Shown in pieces: positions 33,986 through 43,754 of a stretch of 64,000 bases of DNA. The position numbers were made by a program, and so were the translations under genes. The notes below the pieces were generated by a model. The model saw only the letters and a list, made by a program, of their open reading frames with translations. It was not told the origin of the DNA and searched no databases. The stretch's first letter is position 1; each line of letters opens with the position of its first letter. The stretch comes from Piezodorus guildinii (Eukaryota; Arthropoda; Insecta; Hemiptera; Pentatomidae), in NCBI GenBank assembly GCA_023052935.1, contig CM041298.1, positions 117,388,977 through 117,452,976 on the forward strand, read 5' to 3'.

Positions 33986-34334
33986 CGAGGTTCCTATGAA
34001 AATATATTCAATTGTTATTCATTTTTTAGAAATTATTTCAATTGTCTAAAAAACTATTAATTTCAAGAACATAATTTCTGAATCCTATAAAAATGGGAGT
34101 GATTCAGGTGTAAGGTTTTACTGACGAATATCATTAATTCGCATTTGGGTTACCAACGGTTTGTGACGATAATTTAACATATTAAGTGATTATGGGTATA
34201 ACCACTTTTACTGGTTTGCTATTTGGTCAAGATCGGGCTTTAAATTATAACAAAGAATAGCTGATAGTTGATATTATAGCCAATCTTACCATAAACGCAC
34301 ATAAATTAATACCAAATGCAATATTCGCGAGCAA

Positions 34335-34351
34335 AGCTGTGTGTCACAGCT
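34335..34351 (+). other. Helitron 3' terminal hairpin
   Basis: A 7-bp perfect stem AGCTGTG/CACAGCT with a TGT loop, overlapping the terminal CTAG. Such hairpins mark Helitron 3' ends. Confidence 0.85.
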
Positions 34352-34477
34352 AGTACTTAATACAGAACAAAAAACAAAAATAGAAAGATACTAGAGTCAA
34401 TCTATATAACTAAAATTAATAATTAATAAATTAAATTTCTGATTTTTAATTGGTAAAAATATAAAAAAATAAATAAA

Positions 34478-34487
<10 letters not shown>

Positions 34488-34534
<47 letters not shown>
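34488..34534. repeat. (TA)n microsatellite
   Basis: Uninterrupted TA repeat within the PLE 3' region. Confidence 0.95.
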
Positions 34535-34538
<4 letters not shown>

Positions 34539-34936
34539 ATTTCTAACCTGGATAAAATTTGTTGTGGATATTTAAAAACATTAACTAGTACAAGAATGGA
34601 ATTAGATGAAAGGTTACTTTAGTCAGCTTCATAGATGCATTTATTTATCAGTAAAAATGTTGAAACAATTTTTATGTGATAGTGAAATAGAGAATATTTT
34701 TAACAACAATCGACAAAATGATAAGGTGCTATGTATTAATAATAGTGCATGATTATATGACCAATATTATAATATAATATGGAAATATTAGTAAGTAAAA
34801 TTTAATAAATTTATTTTAGAAACAGTTTTTAAATATGAAAGTGATAATTGAATTCTAAATTGTTGATAATATTTGTTATTGTTTATGTAGTTGTGTTTAT
34901 AATATTAATTTATATTTTAGATGATTTTTTAATAAT

Positions 34937-34971
34937 CTGAAGATGAGACATAGTAATTACCTCGAAACGTT
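34937..34971 (+). ncRNA. Hammerhead-ribozyme-like core in PLE 3' region
   Basis: CTGAAGA, then a T and a GAG...CTC stem II with a 13-base loop, then GAAACGTT. This fits the conserved core (CUGANGA ... GAAA) that PLEs are known to carry. Stem III would be minimal and stem I was not resolved, so activity is unknown. Confidence 0.55.
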
Positions 34972-35269
34972 ATAATCAAGTTTTATTTATGTTATAATAA
35001 ATAAAAATATAATGAAAGAGAAGAGATTGTTTCAACTACTACATTCATAATAGATTATTTAAAAAAACACATGTTTCTTTTAAAATCCAATGTAAATAAT
35101 TCTTTAACATTTTTTTTCTTTTCTAAATATGTTTAAAAATTCTTAAATTGATATAAATAACGGAGGTAAGTGAAAGTCGTGTGTTGCTCGCACCAGATTT
35201 ATTTATTTATAGACTAACCTCCTCGTTCCATAATACAGAAATTAATATTCCGATTATCCGCCTTCCTCT

Positions 35270-35567
35270 AGTAATTTTTTGCATGTTCTTAGAAGAGCTG
35301 CCATCTTTAGTTATCTATCTGCCAAGGTATTTAAAATCATTTATCTTTCCTAATTTCCAAATAATTCGTTTTTTTTGCATGTTCTTAGAAGAGCTGCCAT
35401 CTTTAGTTATCTATCTGCCAAGGTATTTAAAATCATTTATCTTTCCTAATTTCCAATTTCCAAATAATTCGTTGTTTTTTTTTCGTTATGTAGTTCCAGG
35501 CCCAGGTTCCTTAGTAGGTATTTGGTCCTCATCGTCATATGCTATTACTATCTGGTCGTAGAAAAAA
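35270..35567 (-). pseudogene. RTE-like RT fragment with a 96-bp tandem duplication
   Basis: On the minus strand the right part reads DQIVIAYDDEDQ, resembling an RT catalytic region. The left part reads NYLEIRKINDFKYLG twice, because the segment 35281-35376 is repeated almost exactly at 35377-35472 (period 96 bp, 32 codons). Stops interrupt the frame. The plus-strand ORF at 35181-35561 is its shadow. The family is not S or R by sequence. Confidence 0.5.
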
Positions 35568-36009
35568 AGACATTTGCAATATTTCCTGTATTTGTGTATT
35601 GTTCCTGATTCTACAATGCCAAATTAAATATATAAATATGGTATCGCGAAATTAAGAATAAAATAAGTTGTTTAGAAGTTCAAGACCAGCAGCCTGAAAT
35701 AAAATAAACCCAAAATAATAAAACCGCTTTAATGAATCAAGAGAATAAACCATGGTGTGAAATTTAGTTTATAAATTTCATTTAGGCAGAATTACCAACT
35801 CCGTGCCTGGAATATTTTTTTTCTTAGCCGAAGGATTCCAGTTTTCTTCTCAGTAATAAGATTTTGTAATCAATTTCTTCTTCATTCATCCCAAGGCTTC
35901 TGTCGCTTCATTTTTCCTGGCTGAGTCCCTGAATGTAAAGGTCCAACATTTTTTAAATTCCTTAAATAAACTTCCTAACAAGGATTAACTTAAACAGATC
36001 AATACGGTC
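35568..36009. other. Stretch without recognised gene
   Basis: AT-rich with no ORF of note and no match to the repeat families defined here. Confidence 0.4.
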
Positions 36010-36306
36010 ATCTGTGGCGCAGTGGTTTGCATTACAGCTTTCTTAATGAAAATTTTCAACAACAACAATTTTTATTCAGTAAAATTACAATCTGTCCCAA
36101 TTTGGACATTAATAGTAGTGCTGAAAGATATCATACATACTACATTCATACAATATTTACACGAAATAAAATTACAATAAAATATATACACAATAATGAA
36201 TCAATACAATAGTCAAGAATTCACTTATACCTATATACACATACACACTCTCATACGTACATCACATTGAGTGGAGAATCTAGCCAGTGCTAGAACTCCA
36301 ATGTAT

Positions 36307-38989
36307 TTACAACAGGTCGCGGGGCCACTGCCGTTTCAACCTTCTAGGTGGGTTGTATGGATGAGTGGAGCTGGATAGGGATTGAGCTAGAGGATTAGGA
36401 TGATGAAATAGGTTCTGGTGGAATTTGGAAAATTTGGATGGAATTAGGTCTAAAATAAATGGAACATTAAGGTCGTGGTGCAAGGTATAGTTGGAGACAT
36501 AATAAGGAGCATTTACTATTGTACGGAGGACTTTGGATTGAAAGGATTGAATGCGTTTGATGTTAGTACGTTTAGCTGTCCCCCACAGTTCAAGTCCGTA
36601 GGTCCAAATGGGCTTCAGTATTGTCTTGTAGATTAATAATTTGTTGTCAGCTGTAAGTTCAGATTTTCTGTTGAGTAGTCGGTATAACTGTCCGAATCGT
36701 CGGTTGAGTTCTTGTCTTTTAAGTCTTGTATGTGGGTTCCAAGTCAATCTTTTGTCTAATAGTAAGCCAAGATACCGGACTGTATCTGAAGGAGGAATTG
36801 GAATGGAATTGAAGTAAACTGGCGGACAGGAGTTTCGTCGAAGAGTGAAGGTTACGTGTTTGCATTTGGCTTCGTTCACCTTAATGCGCCAAGCATTACA
36901 CCAGTCTTCGATAAGAGAAAGGTGTCTTTGCAGGTTTAAGGATGCTGTTTCAGGATTGGAACTGGATGATAGGATGGCCGTGTCGTCTGCAAAAGTTGCC
37001 AGAAAGGTATCAGGATGTGTAGGAATATCAGCAGTGTAAAGGATGTAGAGGACGGGTCCAAGACGCTGCCTTGAGGAACACCGGCCTCAACGGGATAAAG
37101 GTTAGAAAATTCTACACCACAGCGAACGCGGAAGGAACGGTTTGAGAGATAGGATCGGAGAATGAGGTATAGAGACTGGGGTAAATGGGTTTTCAGCTTG
37201 AAGAGTAATCCAGTGTGCCATACCCGGTCAAAAGCTTGCGCAATGTCCAGAAACGCACCAGAACAATACTCTTTGCATTCAAGAGCTGAGGAAATATGGT
37301 CTACAACTCGGAGCCCCTGTTGAACTGTGGAATGCTGAGGACGGAATCCAAACTGATGGGAAGGAAGATTTTGAGATTCTAATATGGGTAGGATACGTTT
37401 AAGAAGAAGCCTTTCGAAGATTTTTGAGAGGATGGGGAGTAGACTAATAGGCCTGTAGGATGAAGTGTTGTTGGAAGGTTTGCCTGGTTTTAGAAAAAGA
37501 ATGATAGTGGAATGTTTCCATAACAGAGGAAAATAGGTGGTGCGTAGGATGCAGTTGTAAATATAAGTAAGGAATATAACAGCTTTCTGCGGAAGTTGTC
37601 GGAGGATCTGGGGAGTAAGGAGATCGTGTCCAGGAGATTTACGGAGGGTCAGTTTTTGGAGAAGATATTTGACCTCAGAGGGATTAATAGCTTTAGGAGG
37701 TAGGGAAAGTGGAATTGGTGACATAAGAAAGTCTTGCACTGTTGCGGTGTGATTGGCGTGGGATTCCGGGTGAGGAGTGAAAACTTTGGAGAGGTGTGTG
37801 GCGAATTCCTCGGCTTTATCTTCATCAGACGCAGCCCAGGAGTCATCACAACGTCGGAGAGGATGGGAAACTTGATGGTATTTTAGGATCTTTTTCGTGA
37901 TATTCCACAGGGAATTATCACGAGCTGATAGAGAGGAGAGGTAGGAATTAAAGGACTGGGAACGGAAGGTCGCCAACTCCTCTTCAATTGTCTACAATAG
38001 AAGTTATAGGAGCGGCGATCTGTTGGGTGTCGGGTGCGCTGCCATAATGATCTTGCTCGGCGTTTGGTATGGATGAGGTCTATAATATGTTGTGGAAAAT
38101 GATTTTGGTGAGGATTTATATTGGAGTGTTTAGGAGAGGAGGCAGTCCAGACAGCTTGTTGGATGGCGGTGGTAAAGGAATAGACGGAATTATCTAGGTC
38201 ATCTGGGGTTTTGAGGGTTACTCTGAGGTCAATATTATCGGTTAGGATTTGGCGGAAAAGGTTCCAGTTGACAGGGCCTCGGATGAATGATGGTGGAATG
38301 GGTTTTGGAATTGGAGTGAGAGATACTTTTAGGATCAGTGGACTATGGTCTGAGGATAGTTCATCAAGGCGAGTTACAGACAAGTTGAGGGAGCCTAATC
38401 CGCTGTGGATAAAGAAGTCGAGGATGTCAGGATTGCGGTTAGGATCGGTTGGCCAGTAGGTAGGGGAGTCAGGAGGCAGGATATTAAAATTTCGGGAGTT
38501 GAGTGCAGACAGCAAATTTCGTCCCCGAGAATTCGTGGTTCTGGAACCCCACTGCTGATGCTTGGCGTTTAAGTCTGCACCCAGAATGAAGCAATTTCCT
38601 AAGGAATCCAGGATGGATACAAATTCGGAATTGGAAATGGAATGTTTAGGAGGGCAATATGCAGATGTGAGGGTTACCGGAAAGGAAAAAGTCTTGATTA
38701 CTATTGCTGTGGCTTGTAGGAAATCATAGGTGGGAAGTGGGAGTAAATGATGAGAGAGGGATTGGTGGACAATGATAGCAGAACCGGCATGGGCTTTGCC
38801 GTCTGGGTGGTCAGTACGGTATGTCATATACTGCGGTATTTTGAAGTACTGTTTAGTGGTTAGTCTTGTTTCAGTTATAAGTGCAACATCGATTGTTTTG
38901 TCTTGCAACAACGCTGTCAGTTCGTCAGTATGATTTCTAACACCATTCGCATTCCAAAGGAGAATGGATAAGGAGTTAGGTGAATTCAT
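36307..38989 (-). pseudogene. Jockey-A ORF2: endonuclease-reverse transcriptase, two frameshifts
   Basis: About 895 codons in three frames: 38989 to about 37980, about 37976 to 37060, and about 37060 to 36307. The APE-type endonuclease starts SLSILLWNANGVRNHTDELT, with FILGADLNAKHQQWGS and SSDHSPLIL. RT motifs are SYRPISLLPILSKIFERLLL, GAFLDIAQAFDRVWHTGLLF, VEAGVPQGSVL and TFADDTAIL (about residue 666). The C-terminus is RLKRQWPRDLL. Comparison with other copies shows one base lost near 37978 and one near 37057. Its role is target nicking and target-primed reverse transcription. The start directly abuts the ORF1 stop, suggesting coupled re-initiation. Confidence 0.92.
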
Positions 38990-40306
38990 TTAAGGATTTT
39001 TCAAGGCAGGGATTAAATTTGATACTAGATTTGTAAGGAGTGATATAAGCGGCATAACAAGAGATTTCATTTCGGAGATGAACGATGTCATTAGACTGGT
39101 AAGATCTGTGACGTTTGATGGTGAAGGGATATGAGGAATTTGATGTTGAGGAGTTTTTTGAAGATTAGGTAAACTTTGAGAAGTAGATTGTTGTACAATA
39201 GATTGAGATTGTTGAGGAAAACGTTGTTCCGGCAGTGCCTCGACTTCATGATTCTGGTTTCCACCTCCAAGCAAGTGGGCAAATGACACGTTAGAATTTA
39301 CAAGTTTAGATGGTTCTCTTCTGCTTCTGGTTGGTGCAGCTGTTTCATTCGTATCCTGAGGTTTTTGGTATCTGGTTCGGAGTTTCTTGTAGATTTCACA
39401 TCCCTTGTAGTTAGCCGGGTGGTCCTTGAGGCACAGAGCACATACAGCGGGTGTAGATCTTGATCTTGTACATTCTTCTGTTTTATGCTGTTCACCGCAT
39501 TTCACACAGCGTGGTATGTGATGGCAATAACTTCTGGTATGACCATATGCCTGACAGTTATGGCACTGAACAATGTCTTTCTTTGTGTAAGGTTTTTCAA
39601 CCTTTACACGGGTATAGTAGAGTCTACTGAGGTCATAGATATTTTCGACTCCTGCTGATGGTTCCAAGTCCACGAAGAATAGAGGTAGTGGACTTTTATC
39701 TTTTAGAACGTTGGTGACTTGCCTCACTTGGAATCCTAGTTCTGTCAGTTCTTCTTTGATAGCTTCAACGGGTGTTGAGGAATGTAGGTTTCTGATTACG
39801 ACCCTTAATGCTCTCTCCTGGCGCAGCTGATAAGTATGAAAGTCAGCTTTGGTCTCAGTCAGATATTTCACAATCTTTCTGTAGGTTTCAGCAGTAGTCG
39901 GAGATATTTTAGTATCATTGGTTCTACTTATACAATAATAACTATTAGGATCAGTTACTTTGTTTAAATGCGCACACATAAGTTTAAAATTTTTAATATT
40001 CTTAACAAATATTGGTGGAGGTAGTGGTTCCCTGGGTATAGGAGAAGATTCCATGGTTTCTTTTTCATTTTGGAGGATTTGAAATGGATTCGGTGTAAAA
40101 AACGGGGATTCATCAGTTATTCCTTGTGATGATGTGCTTGGCTGTGGTTCAGATCCTAATGAGGTAGCTGACGTGTTCGCTGGTGGAATCATTTTTTTAT
40201 TTTGTTCACGGCGGGGTCTCTGTTTTGTGGGAGACGAGTTTGAACCTGCAGATCTAGATCTTTTACTTGCAGACTTTGAGGACATGACTTGATGAAAATA
40301 TCTCAT
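38990..40306 (-). CDS. Jockey-A ORF1: gag-like nucleic-acid-binding protein
   Basis: 438 residues, unbroken. The N-terminal 100 residues are basic, Ser/Pro-rich and look disordered. Residues 100-245 form a compact domain (PIFVKNIKNFKLMCAHLNKV to FFVDLEPSAGVENIYDLSRL), as in Jockey gag-like proteins. Three zinc knuckles follow: CHNCQAYGHTRSYC at about 248, CVKCGEQHKTEEC at about 267 and CALCLKDHPANYKGC at about 287. The C-terminal part is rich in Gln and Ser. It would coat the element RNA and carry it to the target. The nearby first ATG (40306) and a second at residue 8 are both possible starts. Confidence 0.93.
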   Translation of the reverse strand: MRYFHQVMSSKSASKRSRSAGSNSSPTKQRPRREQNKKMIPPANTSATSLGSEPQPSTSSQGITDESPFFTPNPFQILQNEKETMESSPIPREPLPPPIFVKNIKNFKLMCAHLNKVTDPNSYYCISRTNDTKISPTTAETYRKIVKYLTETKADFHTYQLRQERALRVVIRNLHSSTPVEAIKEELTELGFQVRQVTNVLKDKSPLPLFFVDLEPSAGVENIYDLSRLYYTRVKVEKPYTKKDIVQCHNCQAYGHTRSYCHHIPRCVKCGEQHKTEECTRSRSTPAVCALCLKDHPANYKGCEIYKKLRTRYQKPQDTNETAAPTRSRREPSKLVNSNVSFAHLLGGGNQNHEVEALPEQRFPQQSQSIVQQSTSQSLPNLQKTPQHQIPHIPSPSNVTDLTSLMTSFISEMKSLVMPLISLLTNLVSNLIPALKNP

Positions 40307-40629
40307 TGATCAAGAAAATAATAATAATAATAAATAAATAATGAGATAAGAATTAAAGATAAAAGAAAGATAAGTAAAAGAAAAGCAAGCCCGAGCTTGC
40401 CGAGCTAGCGGCAATCAGCTGATCAGTGACCCTCCTTTCACTTTTTCGTGATTGTACAAAGTAAATTATAACTTTGCTTACCGAAATGTCTCTAATATTC
40501 ACTGCCGTAGTATTCCTGAGGTCTAGTGATGTTCTCCAGACCGAATTCAAGCGAATTCCTACTGAAAAAAGCAAAAATCCGAGAGACGATGTAACATATG
40601 ACTGTTATCATCGAGCGCATCAGCTGATC
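40307..40629 (-). promoter_or_regulatory. Jockey-A 5' UTR, likely internal promoter
   Basis: Full-length Jockey elements carry an internal RNA polymerase II promoter in this position. The palindrome ATCAGCTGAT occurs at the very start (40619-40628) and again at 40414-40423. No other promoter element was identified with confidence. Confidence 0.5.
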
Positions 40630-40803
40630 CTTTCTTAATGAAAATAAAAATTCCTTTGGAAGGGACGTAAAAAAGTGGTTCCGAGCCTGTCTGATGTCAG
40701 GTACTTGTTAAGGGGCCCAATTATGATAAAACCTATATATTTGAAAAATTTAGGACTTATGATTTATGACTATCGACCGATTAGGCACGGTAGCATAATG
40801 TTA

Positions 40804-41793
40804 ATAATAATAAAAATAGGCTTACTAAACCCGAAGGTTCGATGCCGATACCGCCAAACTTCGCCTGCACAGACTCGTTCAATGTTCGCCGGTCAAGCCC
40901 AAGCCCCCAAGATCAGCCTTAATGCAATCCTCCCATCGACGCTTCGACCTTCCTTCCGGACGCCTACCGGTCGGTTCAGCGAATACCAACCTTCTCGGAA
41001 TCCATTCCTCACTAAGCCCAACAACTTTACGCGCCCATTTGAGTCGCCGCGATGCTATCAACTCAATTATATTCACAGGATACAAACTCCGCAATTTGCA
41101 CATTGTGCAACCTTCTAAACTCCCCAATGGCCTCATCTCTCTTCGGACCAAATATTTTACGCAGTACCTTATTTTCGAAAACCTTAAGCCATTGTTCATT
41201 CTTCATAGTAAGCGGCCACGTTTCACATCCGTAAAGAACCGTCGGAAGAATAATAGTTTTATAAATTCTAACCTTTAAGTTTTAAGACAGAAGCCGCGAG
41301 CTAAGTAATTTAGCAACTGAATAATAACACGCATTTCTCACCTTTAACCCGGACTTTATTTCTTCCTGCATTTCATTTTTTCTAGTTATAATTGAACCTA
41401 AATACTTGAATTTCTCTACTTGTTCAAAAGTATGCCTTGAAATATTAATATCATCAAGATCGCCACCGTTTTTGCTACTAATAATATATTTCGTCTTATC
41501 GGTATTTAATTCGAGACCTATTTGTTTACCGGTTTTATTAACACACTTGTATTTAGTTGTATGGCTTCCGTTTCTTCAGCTAGCAGAACCAAACCATCGG
41601 CATACCCCAAAACCGGAATCTTGTCACCCATATTTAAGCCTTTCTCAGTACACATCACCTTTTCTATGACAAATTCTAAAGCTATATTAAACAAAACAGG
41701 TGAAAGGGAGTCACCCTGTTTCAAACCCGATTGCACCTCAAATCTCTCGGAGTAATTATGACCGATTCTAACTTTATGAAATGTTTACGACAT
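40804..41793 (-). mobile_element. R-family LINE, 5'-truncated, with target duplication
   Basis: Flanked by CATAATGTTA (40794-40803 and 41794-41803). On the minus strand it begins in the RT (ORF 41736-41518: SGLKQGDSLSPVLFNIALEF and GYADGLVLL, the catalytic YADD altered to YADG). It continues with frameshifts through 41199-40879 (RRLKWARKVVGLSEEWIPRR), and ends with a TAA-rich tail at 40804-40820. Long plus-strand ORFs here are shadows. Confidence 0.88.
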
Positions 41794-41869
41794 CATAATG
41801 TTATGATAAATATATTATAAAACAAACATATCAGTCTTATAATAAGTGTCTTCAATCAGTAATAGTTTA

Positions 41870-42065
41870 AGAACAGTAATTCATACCGTTGGAAAGCTAA
41901 AGAGTTGTGAAAAAATATTATCTTATACCCAAGCTTGCAAAAGTCAATAAAGAGTAATGAAAAGCCAAAAAACTAACTGATTATTTTAGATAATAATATT
42001 ATCGATTATTTAAGAAAACATGTTTCTATAGAAATTGAATTTAATTAATTCTTCAATAGTTTCAC
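41870..42065 (-). repeat. X-family partial unit
   Basis: Matches the interior of X (GGAAAGCTAAAGA..., GAAAACATGTTTCTATAGAA) and directly precedes the X unit at 42072 in the same orientation, forming a tandem pair. Confidence 0.65.
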
Positions 42066-42071
42066 TTATTA

Positions 42072-42205
42072 CTTTCACTTACCTGTATATTCAATATATA
42101 GTTAGGGAAAGTATTGCGATCTTGAAAAGTCTCGAATTCTAGTTTTTAACGGAAATACACGTTTTAGGGTCTCCTGAGTCCAAATGACTTAGTCCCGCAA
42201 AAAGA

Positions 42206-42238
<33 letters not shown>

Positions 42239-42946
42239 TAACTCCCACGTGTAAACGAAAAATCCTATGAAACTGAAATTTCATATTTAATACAGTTTTA
42301 CATTTTCATACAAAACCTTTTACATCAAAATCAGCTTAACAGAACAGCCACCTTATGCCATGCGTGCAAAATGCATTTTACGATTTTCTCGATATTGATT
42401 AAACCCGCTATGTCGATGTAAAATTGAACGGGCTTTAATATCATGTAAATTTCCTTCTGATTGAAATAGTTTGACAGGGATTAAATGCCGATATTTAAAA
42501 ATGTCTTCCTCTCAAATATCTTTAATTTTTTAGATTCGAAAACATTAACTATTGCGTCTGATTAGCATTGCTGAAAAACAGGTCAATATATAAGTTGAAC
42601 GAATTCGATATCCAACTAAACGAAAAAACTGCGAAACTATTTTTTTTTTTAATAAGAACAGTGCATATCATGTATAATATACCTTTGGAATGATATAGAT
42701 TTTAGAAAAAATATAATCTTATACATACTATTGTAAAAGTTAACGATGAGTGATGAAAAGCCGACAAAACAAACTGATTGTCGTAGATAATAATCAATTA
42801 GATTATTTAGTACAACACATATTTCTATTAAAACCCAATTCAAATAATTTTTTAACAATTTATTTTCGTTTATAAATTTGTTCAAAAATTGTTGAATTGA
42901 TATAAATAAAGGAGGTAAGTGAAAGACGTGTGTTGCCTGCACCAGA
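42072..42946 (-). repeat. X-family repeat, complete unit
   Basis: Starts TACTTTCACTTACCTGTATA, has the GT tract at 42205-42238, and ends GGAGGTAAGTGAAAGACGTG then TTGCCTGCACCAGA. The minus ORF 42942-42649 has no recognisable motif. Confidence 0.78.
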
Positions 42947-43009
42947 TTTTTTTTTTTTAAATTTTTGCTTGTGAGATAATTTAAATAATAGGGTATGATA
43001 TTTAAATTG

Positions 43010-43620
43010 ATCAGTCTTTAATAACATTACCCTTACTCCTGTTCAGCAAATCCGATACCTAGCTCTCCATTTTGACAAGCGCCTTACTTGAAATCCTCAC
43101 ACAAGACTGAAACGACAAGAAACTGCTCGAAGATATCGATTACTACAACACTGACTAGACAAACGTTCAAAACTTCTAGTATGTTACAAAAGACTCATTT
43201 ACATCACTATTATCAGACCTATTTGGACATATGGAATCGAGCTTTGGGGCTCTACGAAACCATCTAACTCCTCCCGCATCCAGTCCTTACAATCCAAAAT
43301 CCTTCGCAAAACCCTGAATGCTCCTTATTTTGTTACAAAGCAACTTCTCTATAATTACCTAAACATCCCATTTGTTGCAGACATAGCCCGTGATAGATAC
43401 TCCTCTTTTCATTCTAAACTCCCTGCCCATACAAACCCACTTGTCCGTTATATATCTTCCTTAGATATCCCTGATAACCCTCTAAGGCGACTGAAAAGAA
43501 GGTGGCCTCGGGACCTACTGAGTTAAAATAGTTAGTGAATTTCTACATTTTTTTCAAAAACGATTTACTTATTGTGTTCTTTAATACAGTTGTAAATTAC
43601 TATCAATAAATAAATTTAAA
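43010..43620 (+). mobile_element. Jockey-B fragment, decayed
   Basis: Plus-strand similarity to 23995-24610: FNNITLTPVQQIRYL, then stop-interrupted LTWNPHTRLKRQETA, TIIRPIWTYGIELWGSTKPS and LRRLKRRWPRDLL. It ends in AT-rich UTR with AATAAATAAA. It is 5'-truncated and carries stops. Confidence 0.8.
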
Positions 43621-43754
43621 TAAAAGTATCAGTAGTTACATCCTGTAACTTCAGAATAGCGCCACCGGGAGAAAAACTCTTTGCGTTTGTTTTCGATCAT
43701 TGAAAACAATAAACCAAAAAAGACAAATGCTTATTTTAGGAGTGACCTGCAACT

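Larger units (their letters stand above)
32197..34353 (+). mobile_element. Helitron, non-autonomous
   Basis: Starts TCTATACTAATATTATAAAG, the 5' end of a Helitron family widespread in insects, followed by (GTTT)n and CGCGCTAATCTCAGAAACTA. It ends with the hairpin AGCTGTG-TGT-CACAGCT (34335-34351) and CTAG at 34350-34353. It lies between A (32196) and T (34354), the expected target, without duplication. The PLE sequence reads on across the insertion. No Rep/helicase is present; the inside holds an R fragment and a SINE piece. Confidence 0.9.
31900..35048 (+). mobile_element. Penelope-like element, truncated, split by a Helitron
   Basis: The PLE parts are 31900-32196 and 34354-35048, about 1 kb. 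Near 32022-32110 a GIY-YIG nuclease reads YKIDFKNCHKTYIGETSK, then breaks by frameshift; beyond the Helitron the reading continues briefly as NTEQKTKIERY. A hammerhead-like core lies at 34937-34971. The two outer segments 31934-31963 and 35019-35048 are inverted repeats (28 of 30 bases). Only the C-terminal nuclease and 3' end remain; the RT is missing. A 15-bp duplication in X flanks the insertion. Confidence 0.75.
31170..35197 (-). repeat. X-family repeat in inverse orientation, split by a PLE
   Basis: X parts are 31170-31899 and 35049-35197. The left end is TTTCACTTACCTGATTCC. The right end is GGAGGTAAGTGAAAGTCGTG then TTGCTCGCACCAGA. The insertion 31900-35048 is flanked by the 15-bp direct repeat AATAGATTATTTAAA (31885-31899 and 35049-35063). 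With the units at 23449-30978 it forms a head-to-head arrangement. Confidence 0.75.
36054..40629 (-). mobile_element. Jockey-A non-LTR retrotransposon, full length (4.58 kb)
   Basis: Flanked by the perfect 16-bp direct repeat CTTTCTTAATGAAAAT (36038-36053 and 40630-40645). On the minus strand the order is a 323-bp 5' UTR, ORF1 (40306-38990), ORF2 (38989-36307) and a 3' UTR with AATAAA ending in TTGTTGTTGTTGAAAA. ORF1 is intact, and its TAA stop is followed at once by the ORF2 ATG. ORF2 has two single-base deletions. This is the best Jockey copy in the window and probably a recent insertion. Confidence 0.93.
36010..40803 (+). mobile_element. tRNA-derived SINE split by Jockey-A
   Basis: The head at 36010-36053 (TCTGTGGCGCAGTGGTTTGC, an A-box-like sequence) and the body at 40646-40803 (GGACGTAAAAAAGTGGTTCC, GTCAGGTACTTGTTAA, ATTAGGCACGGTAGCATAAT) are separated by the full Jockey-A element and a 16-bp target duplication. 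An R element inserted at the SINE 3' end. Confidence 0.7.
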
